Source of the DNA: Enoplolaimus lenunculus
Taxonomy: Eukaryota > Nematoda > Enoplea > Enoplida > Thoracostomopsidae
DNA length: 64,000 nt
Assembly: GCA_030248215.1 (NCBI GenBank)
Contig: JASANG010000400.1
Coordinates: 1 to 64,000 of the forward strand
Direction of reading: 5' to 3'
This document shows positions 13,201-24,479 of this stretch, piece after piece. Made by a program: the position numbers and the translations under genes. The notes under the pieces were generated by a model, which was not told the DNA's origin, searched no databases, and saw nothing but the letters and a program-made list of their open reading frames with translations. Numbering within the stretch: position 1 is the first letter of the stretch; each line of letters starts with the position of its first letter.

Positions 13201-16200
13201 GAAATTCAAATTTTGGCGAACATGCAAAAAGCAACAAAATTACTCAGTAAATTAATTATCTCGTTTATCGCTTTCCGGTGACACCTTTTGGACTGTAACA
13301 ACAAAGTCCGACAATTCACGCAACTCTATATTTAATATTAACATACTGCGCAAACAGTATACAAAATGTCCGTCAATGCATTAAACTCTATGCGGACATT
13401 TTTTGTTTAGAGATAAAATTTCCGCACACAGTTACGCAATAACAGTATAGCTAGCCTTTTTAAAACACTATAGGGGGACGATGGATGTGCGGAGTGCACA
13501 TATGGTAACGTGTGAGCGACATTAATTACAAGCTTTTATTCTGAAAATCACAAAACGGTATGAAAAACGCAAAAAACTAGAAAACACGCAAAAAAACTGC
13601 AAAAAGGCATTAGAAATGATTTATATATTTTTTGAAAATATAATTTTTTCGGTGGTGACCAAAAATTGACCGAGACTTTTGTTGGCCGGTCTAAAACCGG
13701 ATCTCGGTCTCGGTTTTGAACCGAGAACGCCCATCACTGGCGAGAGAGGTGCCACATACATTTGAGTATAAAGGAGGTATAATTAATGGTTTTAGGAATG
13801 TTTTGCATGCGCGTTCACACGTGTACCGTGGATAATGGTTCTGACGGTTACAATGTGCCAGTTATCGATCAGGACGGGTAAGAAGATAAAAGAGTTCTCA
13901 AAAATTTGAGGAACCTGCTTATTTATCTCCCACAAAAAGTTCACCTCACGTTGATTACTGGATTAACATAACAAGCTGAGGTGTAGTGACCCGAATACGA
14001 GTTGGAGGGCTGATATTTTGCCTCATCAGATGGAATCCGACTATGTTATTCGGTTACGGATTGTTATTATTATTCATTCAGTTCATTTTAGTTGTATACG
14101 ACACCCTCTTCTTTTTATATTTTTGGTTTTGTGCAGAACTGAGTTGCTCAGAAACACTCTTATTGATTGCCATATCCGTTAACCTTTTTCTGCGAATTTG
14201 ATAACGTTTTCATGTGGAATGTCTGAGTGTCTATTACATATTTGAGCAGTCTAAACCGTTTTTCTGCTTTGGTCTCTTTTATGGACTCTGATTAGGACTT
14301 GTATACTCGATCCACTAACGGTATCTAATTAGCGATAAAAACTCCTATTAGGGTCATGGTCCCTGCAATAACCTTAGGCTTTAGGATTAGGCTCAGACTT
14401 AGGCTAAGCAGATAAAAACAGTAGTGAGATGAAGGGGACTTCTATATCCTATCGAATTTAAATGGCGTGGGGCGAAATTAAGCAAGTACCAATTTTCGTT
14501 TACGCTGATTCGTTTCAAACTCGTTATGCTTGTAATAAACACCGTGACTGATGATTGCAAGGGTATATACTTTGTTACGTATCTAAAACACCACATTGAA
14601 AATTTGCCATTAATTTCAATTCTTTTCTGCGCTCTGGCCATTTTTGAATTAAAGTTTTATCAATTAAAATCTGAAGCCGTTTTCAACATAAGAGTCCAGG
14701 TTTACGTCTTATTGTATGTCGACATACGGGCTGCTCTTGTGCACTTTCTGCACACATTGAAGTTTAAAGCTTACGCTTAAGTTTAGAATTAGACTCAGGC
14801 TTAGGTTTGGGTAAAGGCTTTAAGCAAAACTTTAAGAAAAACCTTTTCGGAATCCTAAGCCAACCTGCGCCTAAACCTGTGGAAGGAAAACGTACAAGAG
14901 CCCGATACTACGACTTATTTTTTGGTTTATTTCAGATGTGCAACAGATAAATATTTGCTACAAGACATTGATTACTTGTCAGATTTAATGGCCGGTCAAG
15001 AAGCGCACGTTTTTAAGTTTGCCGACAAACCAATGTTATTCTTCAACTGTAAAATTGAAATCAAAATGAAAGAGCAAGGAACATGCGACTATGTGGTACG
15101 TAGGTGTTTCCACTTTGTTATTGCGAGTTCTTACAATTGTGTATAAAACAGAGAAATAAACAGCGTAGAACAGCAATTGACACTATATAATTTTTGTCGA
15201 GATGCTGTTGGGGGTTCCACGGCCGGGGTGGCAGCCCATGGATCCGCCATTGTTTAATCCCTGGGACCTTAAAACTCACATTTTTAGAAATTTAAATTTG
15301 GTCGTGGAATGATAAAGGGAGGTTTTATGATAAGGTCAAATATGTAAAACTTTTCAAAATCCAACCATTATTGGGCAAGCGCCAGCTGGGAATAACCGAA
15401 AATACACTGTAGTTACGTACTTTTTTGATAGGGGTAACTTTGAAAACCAATTGATTACACGCTGAAAATGCAACCACAAAATGTGCTTAGTTGATAAGTG
15501 CGAAGCGCAAATTCTTTTAACATTTTTTCAGAACGCCGACGAAACTTACAAATTAATCAAAAAAGTTTCGTCGGCTTGGGCCAATTGGGGGCCCATCGTC
15601 CCCCTTATCACTGCTGTTGTTCACTTCTAATTTTCGTTATTCTGACCCATGTAAAGATCAGGAGCGGAAAGTGTCTCTGTGGTCTAGAATAGAGTATGTT
15701 TAAGCTTTAAACTATTTTTTGATTGGCTTAGGCTTAGGTTTAGGCATATGCTTATAATACTCTTCCGTCCCTGTTCTTTACATTGGCCATGATTTTTAAG
15801 GTTTAAAAACCATCGTTTAAATAAAATTGGCGGTTCAATTTTAATTGGTGTTTGTGTGTGCTCATTTTATTGTTACTCTTGAACTGCAACGATCCTCAAC
15901 CTGCTGAATAGACTTTCGTGATTAAAGCTTCGGCTTAGCCTCAGGCTTAAGCTTAAAGCATTACGTAAACGCTCTGGTAAGCTTTTCCTGAAACCTAAGC
16001 CAGGGCTTAAGTATATGCTTGTCGAGGAAGTGTACAAGAGCACAGTTTCCGTTTTACAGCAACCACGGTGTACTCCGCTGCGACAGAAACGTCACACTCT
16101 GGATCCACGGACATCTAGCCCTATCGTTGGTCGTTTTACTATGCAACAATATAATTCAACGCGTACTGGAACCATCAGAGAGACCAAAAAAGCCATGCTC

Positions 16201-17753
16201 GATTCAAATCTGTCCACATCCAGCGGAAGATTTTTAAATTTCAACGGAGAAAGTTTCGATCTCGCACCACAGCAACTAACAGTTTTCGACATCGATGGTA
16301 AACGATACTTGCGGCGCCCATGTTAATTATTAGGGCTTCTCCTTGTGCCTAATTTTCAACTAAATCTAAAACCTACGCTAAATCGTAAGCCAGAGCATAA
16401 ATCTCTGCCTAAGCTTAAGCCCCAAATCTCAAAGTTCCACAGCTTTCCAGTGTCCCAGTAGTCAGATTTGAATAATTAAACGTAGGCGTTTAAATTCTTG
16501 CAAGTTGCAAGCTTACAACGGTTGAACTGAGGTACAGAAACTGCAGTGCTTTGCAATTTTGGCAAATAATACTTTTTTATTTCAGTGCCAAAAATTGAGA
16601 ACGTTTCGGCTGTAAAATATTGCATGTTTGAAATCATACATATAACTTTTAGGGTTGCACTATACGTGATGTTCGGCGCCGTCTGTCACCATGCGTCAGC
16701 CGTACGGCGCCGTTTGCCACCTTCCGTCACATGTACGACACCGCCCGTTACTATACGTTATCGTACGTCAGTTATTTGCGTAAGATACCGCACAGTGACG
16801 GGCGGCGCTGTTTGGGTGACGGACGGCGCCGGACGGTACCGTGCGGGTGACGTGACGGCGCGTCATGTCAAAAAGTATAGCGCAACTCCTTAGAGTTTCT
16901 ACGTGAGGAGAGCACACTTCTAGAAACTACACTAGCTTGAAAAGCATCGAATAACTAATCCTGAGTCTTAAAGCGAACTTTAAAATGACTCTCATTCCTC
17001 TGAAACTCATAAATTAAACTATATGGACTGGCGCATGCAAACTTCTAGCGTACCCTGTTTTTCGAGGATCAGCATTACTTCGAGGCGCTTAGGTTTAGCA
17101 ATAGACTCGGACTAATGTGGCGCCTCTGAATCTAACACTGTGGTCCAAGCTACGGAACGTTTTTTTATGATCGTTCAACGGACCAGGGCATCTCGATTTA
17201 AGTCGTGCCGCGTGCACCCTAATCTTAAATTTCAGCCAGGCTTGTTTTTATGTTGCTGGCCCATGTTAAGGGGCACCATGTTTTTACAGGTCAGCAATAC
17301 CCAGAAGCTTTCAGGCTTAGGCTTAGAACCAGGCTTGAGCTATCATGGCGCTTAAGTTTCGGAACGATTTGTTTAGACTATGATCGCCGAACGAGGACAT
17401 CTCGATTCCAGTCGCGTCGCGCATTGCACAACTCATCTACGTTCAACATCGATTCTAACCTTTACCCATCGCTTCTAAACCGCAACCCTGAACCAGCCCG
17501 ACCGTCATCTGACCCCGCCGTTGCCACAACCGGATCACCAGTTTGCCTAAGCCCTATGGCATTTGCAACATACGTAGCCGCTCTGGGAATTCTTGGAGCG
17601 TTAATGATTTCAGTTGTGGTCGGAAGCCTGGCTCGGTGCCGAATGAAAACCTACGATCGCGAGAATTCGCCAAACTTTCTGTGCGACATTTGCTGTCCTG
17701 GCACGCCTGATGCTGTTAGCCGTGTGTCAAGTAGACGCGCTGGTACCTATTGA
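7295..17753 (+). CDS. Cuticlin-like ZP-domain transmembrane protein (5' end missing)
   Basis: Exons by homology and phase: 7295-7331, 8746-8945, 9392-9534, 10431-10582, 13796-13877, 14936-15095, 16060-16297, 17290-17753; all junctions keep frame (about 491 codons). The ZP-N part has CGPNS, PFEGNIFAKG, then Cys in PEC, SRC and VSCFYM. ZP-C continues with MPVCNYEI, VGDAVYHKWSCE, HTCTV, CATDKY, DLMAGQEAHVFKFADK and LFFNCKIEIKMKEQGTC. A furin-type site RQKR follows in exon 7. The last exon has one hydrophobic segment (FATYVAALGILGALMISVVV) and a short basic, Cys-containing tail. ZP proteins of this type are secreted or shed after furin cleavage and polymerise into cuticle or apical matrix; that role is family knowledge. 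No signal peptide exon was found upstream. Exon 7 can also read through to a stop at 16324-16326, and the final acceptor is the least certain. Introns carry many TTAGGC-like motifs. Confidence 0.85.
7769..7880 (+). repeat. tRNA-derived SINE copy in ZP gene intron
   Basis: A tRNA-like head includes GGTAAACGCTTTCC and a B-box-like GATTCGAATCC, followed by a tail with ATATTCATGTGAGAAAGGG. The tail and the GTAAACGC segment are shared with a minus-strand copy at 11964-12092. Two independent copies with the same tail make a SINE more likely than a tRNA gene. Boundaries are approximate. Confidence 0.55.
10824..10985. mobile_element. Tc1/mariner-type MITE (copy 2)
   Basis: Flanked by TA at 10822-10823 and 10986-10987. 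It starts CACTGTGGCAATGATGAGTC and ends GCATTTTTTGCAGTG, with the same internal GAGTCAAATT/GACTC motifs as the 199 bp copy at 4238-4436. It is slightly shorter and diverged. It lies in the intron after ZP exon 10431-10582. Confidence 0.7.
11964..12092 (-). repeat. tRNA-derived SINE copy (minus strand)
   Basis: On the minus strand it reads GCTCCTATAGCTCAGTGG (A-box-like), GTAAACGCCTCCC, GGGATCGAATC (B-box-like), then a tail ATATTCATGGGAGAAAGGGTT. Head and tail match the plus-strand copy at 7769-7880. The stems are degenerate and it is followed by the shared non-tRNA tail, so it is not a functional tRNA gene. Confidence 0.55.
12907..13222. repeat. Minisatellite, AT-rich unit of about 18-20 bp
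   Basis: About 16 head-to-tail units of the form TTTTGGCGGGAAAATTCAAA, each varying by a few substitutions or one to three bases in length. The array lies in the long intron between ZP exons 10431-10582 and 13796-13877. The repetitive open frame across it (rich in NSNFGGK-type units) is a by-product of the repeat. Confidence 0.9.
13878..14935. other. ZP gene intron with TTAGGC-like runs
   Basis: No coding sequence recognised. A single transposon end (TGTAGTGACCCGAATACGAG) at about 13983 matches the inverted-repeat ends of the TA-flanked element at 18569-19124. Degenerate TTAGGC or its complement recurs near 14370-14405 and 14770-14860. Confidence 0.55.
15645..15790 (+). mobile_element. MITE with TTAGGC telomere-like core (copy B)
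   Basis: The left end CATGTAAAGATCAGGAGCGG is mirrored by the right end TTCCGTCCCTGTTCTTTACAT. The core at about 15725-15745 is GGCTTAGGCTTAGGTTTAGG. Same family as 2487-2703 and 39105-39290, with a shorter core. It lies in the intron between ZP exons 14936-15095 and 16060-16297. Non-autonomous. Confidence 0.7.
16651..16890. mobile_element. GC-rich inverted-repeat element
   Basis: The ends AGGGTTGCACTATAC and (reverse complement) AGGAGTTGCGCTATAC are inverted repeats. The interior is rich in GGCGCCGT/ACGGCGCC palindromes and far more GC-rich than the surroundings. Flanking octamers agree at only about five positions, so any target duplication is eroded. It lies in the intron before the last ZP exon. 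hAT-like ends; no coding capacity. Confidence 0.5.
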
Positions 17754-18568
17754 CACGATTAGTGCGGGTTTAATTATGTTAGAACGAAGCGCTTAGCCAG
17801 GGGAGTTAAGCACGGCGGGTTCAACGCGGAGACCCAGCCCTAGATTCTCAACAGGAAGTAAAACCAAAGTATTGTGTCAAGATAGCGCTTAAATTGTATT
17901 TGGCTTCTTTTTCCTGAGCTTTAGAAATATCCCATGCACCCCGATTAAAAATTTCGGGATCAGTCACTGGTGTTTTACGAGGCATCCTTTATGATTTTAA
18001 TACAGGGTTTTTTATGAACTTTTCCAGATGGTAGCACAAGTCCGTCTAAATTCTAAAATAAGGTAATCCGCCGAGCCAAAATGCTGGCTGCACTCCTGGC
18101 AGAACCGAAGTTAGATACAAAATGTGCAGTGCAGTGTTTCAGCTCGAATTATGGTTATAAAACAAAATATCTTGCTTAATGTTTGCAAGGATGTTATATA
18201 GAATATTTGTATGCTTATTTTTCCCGATACAGCAAAATTATAAATTTAAAAACCTTTTACCTCAAGTGTTTTCTTCAATCTACATGTTGTCACTGTCGGT
18301 GAAAAGTCAGAATATACGATACTTTTCCGGATACCAATTTTCAAAATTAAGCACATGTCTATGCTGCGTATTCGCAGAATCTAACGAAGTCAAATTTAGT
18401 TCAAGGACATTATTTGAAATTTTTATTTCAAATATTTAACAAATTTTAATGCAAAATATATTAAAAATATTCAGAAATATCATCAAATTTTCCTCAGTCC
18501 AATCTGACCATGGCAAAGGCTTTCCAGTATAGAAGATATTTGCTCAAAAACTTGCAGTCGGTCTCGTA

Positions 18569-19124
18569 CTGTAGTGACCCGAATAAAGAGGTGGTCCCCA
18601 ATTTACGTACCAATCAACAGGAGTTGCGTAACCCTAATAAAAGTACGTAGCGGATATTGTCTCTAAACCCGGTTACTTAATAGAATCCATAATAGTGCTC
18701 CGCAACAATTTCTGCCGGAGGTTCCAGCAATTTCGCTAGTGAAATTTTGCAGAGTTTTACGAAATTTATTTGTTGGGAGCGTTTCGTTTTAACTTTTGGT
18801 TCAATTTTTCAGGCATAAAGTACCGAGAATTTGTGAAACGTAAGAGTAGAACAAAAACATTTAACAACTCACAAACATTTATTAAAAATTAGCAAACTAA
18901 AGATAATTTTAGCTACATAATTTCGCTGGACCTCCTGCTCCGACAAATTTTTTTTGACCTCAGTTTCCGGCATTTTGGCCTCCAGTTGCACCCTGATCAG
19001 TAACAAAGGGCGTCGGAGGTCGAGTTAAAAAATAAATATAGTCCGTAACCGAAGAACAGCGGGGAGGTTCTTTCTGGAGAGGCCAAATAAATATTACTCA
19101 CCCCTCTTATTCGGGTAACTACAG
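18569..19124. mobile_element. TA-flanked MITE with 26 bp inverted ends
   Basis: The left end reads CTGTAGTGACCCGAATAA and the right end, reverse complemented, reads CTGTAGTTACCCGAATAA, followed on both by AGAGG-like sequence. TA dinucleotides flank both sides, which fits Tc1/mariner-type insertion. The 556 bp has no transposase. A lone copy of the end lies near 13983. Confidence 0.7.
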
Positions 19125-21238
19125 TATGAAGCTTTAAGCTTAATAGGTAAAATTTATTTTAAATTACGCACAATCTGGCCTGCAAATATCTATTAATAGA
19201 AAACATGATGGAAGAGGATGCACCGAAATTTTTTAAGATTTTGGAAGAATTTCGCAAATTTTTATTTTATTTCCAACAAATGCAGCATCTTTGCAATGCC
19301 AGATATACGCATAATTTATTACTAATTTTGAGCGTAACAAATATCAGAATTTCCGTTTATTTCTACAACGGAAACGGAAACATAGACCGATTTTTACCGG
19401 AAACAGATATCCGCATACACCCTACCCATCAGCATTAGAAAGGAAATGGCCGGTTTTTGAAAACTTTGCATATCTTAGTTTCTCATGCATGATTTTCCCT
19501 AATAGTTTACATCGAAATTCGAATTTTTCACGAGGTTAATTTTTTGGTCTTAGACAAGGTGATTTTACTTGGGACCGAAAATTTTTTTGTGTACAAATGT
19601 TACAATTTAGCATTTAACGGAGTTTGTCGATCTGAGACAAATGGTGTTAAATTTATCGCAATCTTTACTCAGAGTATAAATAAAATTGAAGGAAGTTTGT
19701 GTAAAAAACGCTCCTCTCAAACTCGCTAAATTTTAAAACTAAATAAAATAGCCAAGGAACTAATTAACCTGCGAAAACCGAGTTCTAGGCTTCTAACGTT
19801 ACACAAAAGCATAATCATAAATTTCGCTAAAAAACTGACAATCATCAAGCCAACATGTCTACGTTTTGAAAATTAAAAAAAATCGAAAAAGAAACCGAAA
19901 AAATAAAAAAGAGCTCGATATTAAAAATTTAGAAATTCTGGAACTGGGGAATGGTCTTGTTTGAATAAGAAAACTCGGTTCCGGTTCCCGTATTGTATAC
20001 TTCCGGTTGCACGCTGGTGCGCTTTATAGCATTAGCTACGTCGAACCTGTGCTTTAGATGTTCGGCAGTCATCTGTACAATGTGTACAATATTATTTGCT
20101 GTTATGTATATACCCTGTGTGAATTTGAAGAACCGACATAACTGTTTTTGTGCGATTCTCCCCGTAAACTAACGGACTATATATATGGCAGTCTGCACAA
20201 GCCCTCAACAACGTGGCGACAGATGCTTAAAATATATTGAGTTTATTTGTGTGTACGATATGTTCAACCGTAACGGTATATATACCATTTTATGAATACG
20301 TCATATATACGTTTTAAACATTGTAATTTTATTCTTCAATAGGTTGCAACCGGAGCTAGAAAATCTGTGCCGGAAGCCAGCTAGTTTTGCAGGAGCTGTG
20401 GAAGCAAAAATCAAAATGTTCGCTACTTGGACATGTAATACTAATAGGACCGTTCCGTTTTTTTCGCACGACTGCAATAGAGTAGGATTTGATTTTTGAC
20501 AAGGTTTTTGCTTAGACTTGCAATAATATGCTTAATTTTGCAATTTACGACCCTAAAAATAATATTGGCTGCTAGCTTTAGCAATAATGTGTAAAGTTAC
20601 CAGAAACCCGTAATATTTGTTTTTTGAGAAATCTCCGTATTTCAAACTCGTAAACTTGCATCAAAGTTACAAGCTCCTAAAAACGCAATTTCTTTAACAT
20701 TAGAAAACTTCCAGGTTAGCCTACTACGACGGCCCTACAAAAACGGGCGATTGACTAAAAATAAAAAGATTTAGTTTAATTTTGAACTGAAATATAAACA
20801 AATGTAGTGGTTACTTTAAAAACTTATTTATCGCTCTTCAGTATATATTTACAACTGAACATAGTTTCTTAAATCAGAACAAAGCTAAAACGACATCAAA
20901 AGAATAACGTTACATCTCTACAATTATACTACTAAATAACAGGGTACAACCTAGGTGAAGCAAAATTAGTTTATAGTTACATAATGTTGAACTTACAAAT
21001 TCTAACAAGAACTTGCTTGATGTTTAAAACATTGCTTTAACACTCACAATTCTGATAAGTTTGAGCGATAAGATGCTTCAAAATTGCCTAAAAACAAGTT
21101 CCACTGGTCAACGATGTTTGTCATTTAACGTGTAACTCGTCTATAACCTGAGATAAATGCAAAAACAACTGATATCAAAAGTCAATTCAGGATGTCTTTG
21201 ATTTTTTTCACATAATTCAGAATATACGATACTGTTTT

Positions 21239-21656
21239 TAGGGATCGACCGGATCCGAGATGCGGATCCGGGCCGGATCTCTGCAATTTTTAAGATCCGG
21301 ATCCGGTAAAATAAACTACCGGATCTCCGGATCCGAAATTTGATATACAAATAAAAACATACCAAAATTGGTGTGTGTATTTCGACTATGCGTACGTAAT
21401 CTAATAAGCACTGTGTGAGCATTAATGCTCTGTTGGAATATCAGGTTAATGACATCCACGTGAAGACCAGTGTTGTTACGGAAGAAGAACAGCCATCAAA
21501 AATTTTAGACTTCTTTTTTAGTTGCTGCAAGTTTTGTTGACTAATTGTGCAAAAGAATCAGTTGAACTTTTTCTATTTTATATACATTAGGTATTGAAAA
21601 ATTATCCAGCTAGTAGGGTCCGGTAAATGCAAAATTTTGGATCCGGTCGTTCCCTA
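21239..21656. mobile_element. hAT-type MITE with GGATCCGG-rich ends
   Basis: The ends TAGGGATCGACCGGATCC and (reverse complement) TAGGGAACGACCGGATCC are inverted repeats of about 18 bp. Flanking octamers ACTGTTTT (21231-21238) and ACTGTTTC (21657-21664) match at seven of eight positions, an 8 bp target duplication typical of hAT. The interior repeats the GGATCCGG motif. Non-autonomous, 418 bp. Confidence 0.75.
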
Positions 21657-22466
21657 ACTGTTTCAGCATATCAATCATAAATATCGGTTTCAAACTACTA
21701 AATAATTATTGAAAAATTGTTCCGATAATGGCTATATTTTCAAAATTCAGATGAACATTAGTTGAGTAATTCTCTGCTACAAAGCACCCATTGTACAATA
21801 CTATCATAGGTAAGGTACATATTTACATGTAATCAAATCTAAGTAAGCAAATAACGAAGAAACTAGCTCTCTATGATTGCAGAACTACGACATCAAATAG
21901 ACAAAACATGCATTTTTAGTCAATAAATTGTAAGCTAATTTAGCATTAGTGCTTTAATTTATATTTATTTTGTTTCCACAACAGTTTTATATTAACTCCG
22001 CATTATGGCATGTTTACTTCCGATATCTTGAAAAACATAACTGTAACATGTCGGAATTTTGGAGAAAAATAACAGTGCAATACAGAGATATGGCATACTT
22101 TTAAGCGTTAAATATCCAGCAACTTATAATAGCTGAGCCGGATGTCGATTTTTTTCTGAGCTTAAATCAGATATACGGTCGTACAATTTCACGACGACAC
22201 ATTGTTAATTGCATTCACAGAGATTTCAATAAATATATGCATTTCACTAGTTTGTGAAAATGTGTATCTGCAGATTATACGATTTTCAAAACTTGTTGCT
22301 ATGCATGACCTCAATCAAAGTAATCTGTTTAGGAATAGCATTATTACAAGCAGTTTTTGTGAGAATATAATTCAAGTAATATAAGACTAAACAACAAAAA
22401 TCATAATCACCTAAACAATAGAAGAATTCAAATATTAACGATATTGTATGCTAACAATGACTAATG

Positions 22467-23307
22467 TTATTTCAACGTTTCGAGAAACGCGATCAAATCA
22501 GCTCTTTCTTGCGGCTTCTTTAAACCGGCGAATACCATTTTCGTTCCAGGGATATATTTCTTCGGATTTAATAAATATTCGAAGAGCGTTTCACGGCTCC
22601 ACGTAATACCTAACAATAAAATAGCATAGTCAAAAATAATGAACATCTATATACGTACGCGACTAGTCAGTAGCAAGCGTATGTTAGCAATATCCAATGG
22701 TTTATGGCACGAAATGAAGCAGCATTCAATTGGCAGGAAACAAGTCAGATAGACTTTAGTGAGGTACTTCAACAATCTAATATCGTGTAAATATACAGCA
22801 ATTGACACGTATAAAGTCCAACATTTTGCATTTTGTCAATGTTCGTAACCATGACATAGAAACAATACCTGTTTGTTTTATGACCTACATATATATGAAC
22901 AGGAGCTGGAAACAGCGTTTTCGTCGTATGTTACGTTGGCGGAAATATAATAAGACTTATATATAATTCATAAAGTTAATCCGCCAATACATAAAAAATA
23001 TACGTTGTGTTGCTTTTAACAAGACGTAATATGAGTTTCTCGTAATTCTGTCACACCATATTTAGACAGCAAAAAGGTTTCAACGTGACTGCACGAAAAT
23101 ATACGTATTATATAAACATATACCTTTGCTCTTGTTAGCATCGGTGTAGTCAAATCCAGGAATCTGCCCTGTTTTACGGCCGACGATGCCGAATAAATTA
23201 GGCCCCGTTTTGTTTGGACCACCCTTGTCTGACGTATGACACTGCGTGCATCGTTGCACAAAGATCTTTTTGCCCTTTTCAGCGTTTCCTGCAGGAATGT
23301 CCCCCAT
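22467..23307 (-). CDS. Cytochrome c
   Basis: Two exons: 23124-23307 (start codon at 23305-23307) and 22467-22609 (stop TAA), joined in phase 1, giving 108 aa. Soluble electron carrier of the mitochondrial intermembrane space, moving electrons from complex III to complex IV and also involved in apoptosis in animals (family knowledge). The sequence shows the haem attachment motif [17 protein letters not shown] and [14 protein letters not shown] in exon 1. Exon 2 has the [19 protein letters not shown] segment, containing the axial methionine, then VFAGLKK and a C-terminal helix ending LETLK. Length and all key residues are normal. The start [14 protein letters not shown] matches the animal N-terminus. 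The intron (22610-23123) holds nothing recognisable. The 5' side has a long hairpin repeat at 23478-23775. I leave the symbol blank because naming differs between species. Confidence 0.97.
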
Positions 23308-23477
23308 TTTGCCAAACGCGATAAACTCAAGATCAGTCAGCTATATTTTTATATAATATTTCGTCCGAATATTGTAAGTGTCCAAGAGTGCTGATGATAT
23401 CTAGCCAAATTATATGTAATAGGTTACAAGAAACAGTCTATTTTCATTCAAAGTATACATCAATGCACTCTTCAAGA

Positions 23478-23775
23478 ATCAGTCATACAGAAATAGCTTT
23501 TAGATTTAGCACAATCAAGATAAGTTATTGATTTTGATACAAATCAGGCAATTAAAAACTTTGTCTGAAAAACATGCTTACACACAGATAAATTTAATTT
23601 ATAGTAATCAATTAAATTATATATATAATTGATTACTATAAATTAATTAATGTATGTGTAAGCTTGTTATTCTGACAAAGTTTTGAATTGTTTGATTTGT
23701 ATCAAAATTAAAAATCTAAACTTGATTAAATTAAAAGCTAAGGTAAGAAATCAGATCAGACAGAAATAACTTTTA
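23478..23775. repeat. Long imperfect hairpin, arms of about 140 bp
   Basis: The left arm includes GATTTTGATACAAATCA, AACTTTGTCTG and GCTTACACA. The right arm carries them reverse complemented and in reverse order (TGTGTAAGC, CTGACAAAGTTTT, TTTGATTTGTATCAAAATT). The centre near 23626 is an AT-rich ATATATAT. It ends about 170 bp upstream of the cytochrome c start codon, so it sits in or near the promoter region. It is probably a foldback MITE. Confidence 0.75.
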
Positions 23776-24479
23776 ACCTAATCATATATATTATATACAT
23801 TAGAGCTGTCCCAGTGCCGAAATAGTGGATAATTTATGAAAGTTTTTTACAGTTTCATTCGTATCCCGTTGTTGTTCATACCGATATTTGTTCATCACAG
23901 ACACATATCTGTATGTCGTAGAGGTATATATAAGCAGAAAACAGCATGACATGTCACGCTGACCCTTCTAGCGGATTATCTCGCTTTCTATACGTGTGAA
24001 TATGTAGTTTTCGAGCGTTTTTATTATAGCAAGCAATGCCAAAAACTGACAGAGCCGGAGCCGGATAATCTAGTATCCGGCCGACAATCACCGACCGGGA
24101 TGAGTCTTGGTCTCGGCAAAACGAATGAGTAGTCTCGGTCAATTTTTGGTCATCACCGAAAACATTAAAATTTTCCAAATAAATCATTTCTAAATTTTAT
24201 TCATCAGGTATCACTTACTACAACAATACAGCCATACATTTGCTGAATTCTCCACTTTTGGAGTCGGCTCCAAACCACCGAGATCTTTAAATACAGAGAC
24301 ACCCAATTCAACAACCAGGGCGCAACACTGTAATTACCATTTACCGGAACCAAAACTTGAAAAAATTACCGGAACCGGAAAGGTAAAATACATGACGCCT
24401 TTTATGTTTTGTACTCTAGGTGCGAAATGCGGATGTCCGTCCGTCCGAAAAGAATCTCAGGAACGGCTGAACCGATTTT

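Larger units (their letters stand above)
11659..13739. mobile_element. Composite region bounded by CAGNGATGGG ends
   Basis: The left boundary CAGGGATGGGAGTTTCGG and the right boundary, reverse complemented CAGTGATGGGCGTTCTCGG, resemble hAT-type inverted ends, with GGTCTCGGTCTCGG motifs beside both. No matching target duplication was seen, so this may be one 2.1 kb element or two unrelated ends. A SINE (11964-12092) and a minisatellite (12907-13222) lie inside. Similar GAGACCGAGAC motifs occur near 24100, 25160, 30730 and 51750. Confidence 0.35.
17754..22466. other. Intergenic, ZP gene to cytochrome c
   Basis: No gene recognised in 4.7 kb. It contains the TA-flanked MITE at 18569-19124, the hAT-type MITE at 21239-21656, and remnants of CCGGTTCCGG-type repeat near 19370-19400, 19975-20000 and 20342-20380. 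Small open frames (for example 18179-18439 and 19205-19438) have no recognisable domain and AT-rich composition, and I do not call them genes. Confidence 0.55.

Noticed and set aside
12942-13250. 102-codon open frame with repeated NSNFGGK units
   Set aside because: It is a by-product of the minisatellite at 12907-13222 within an intron.
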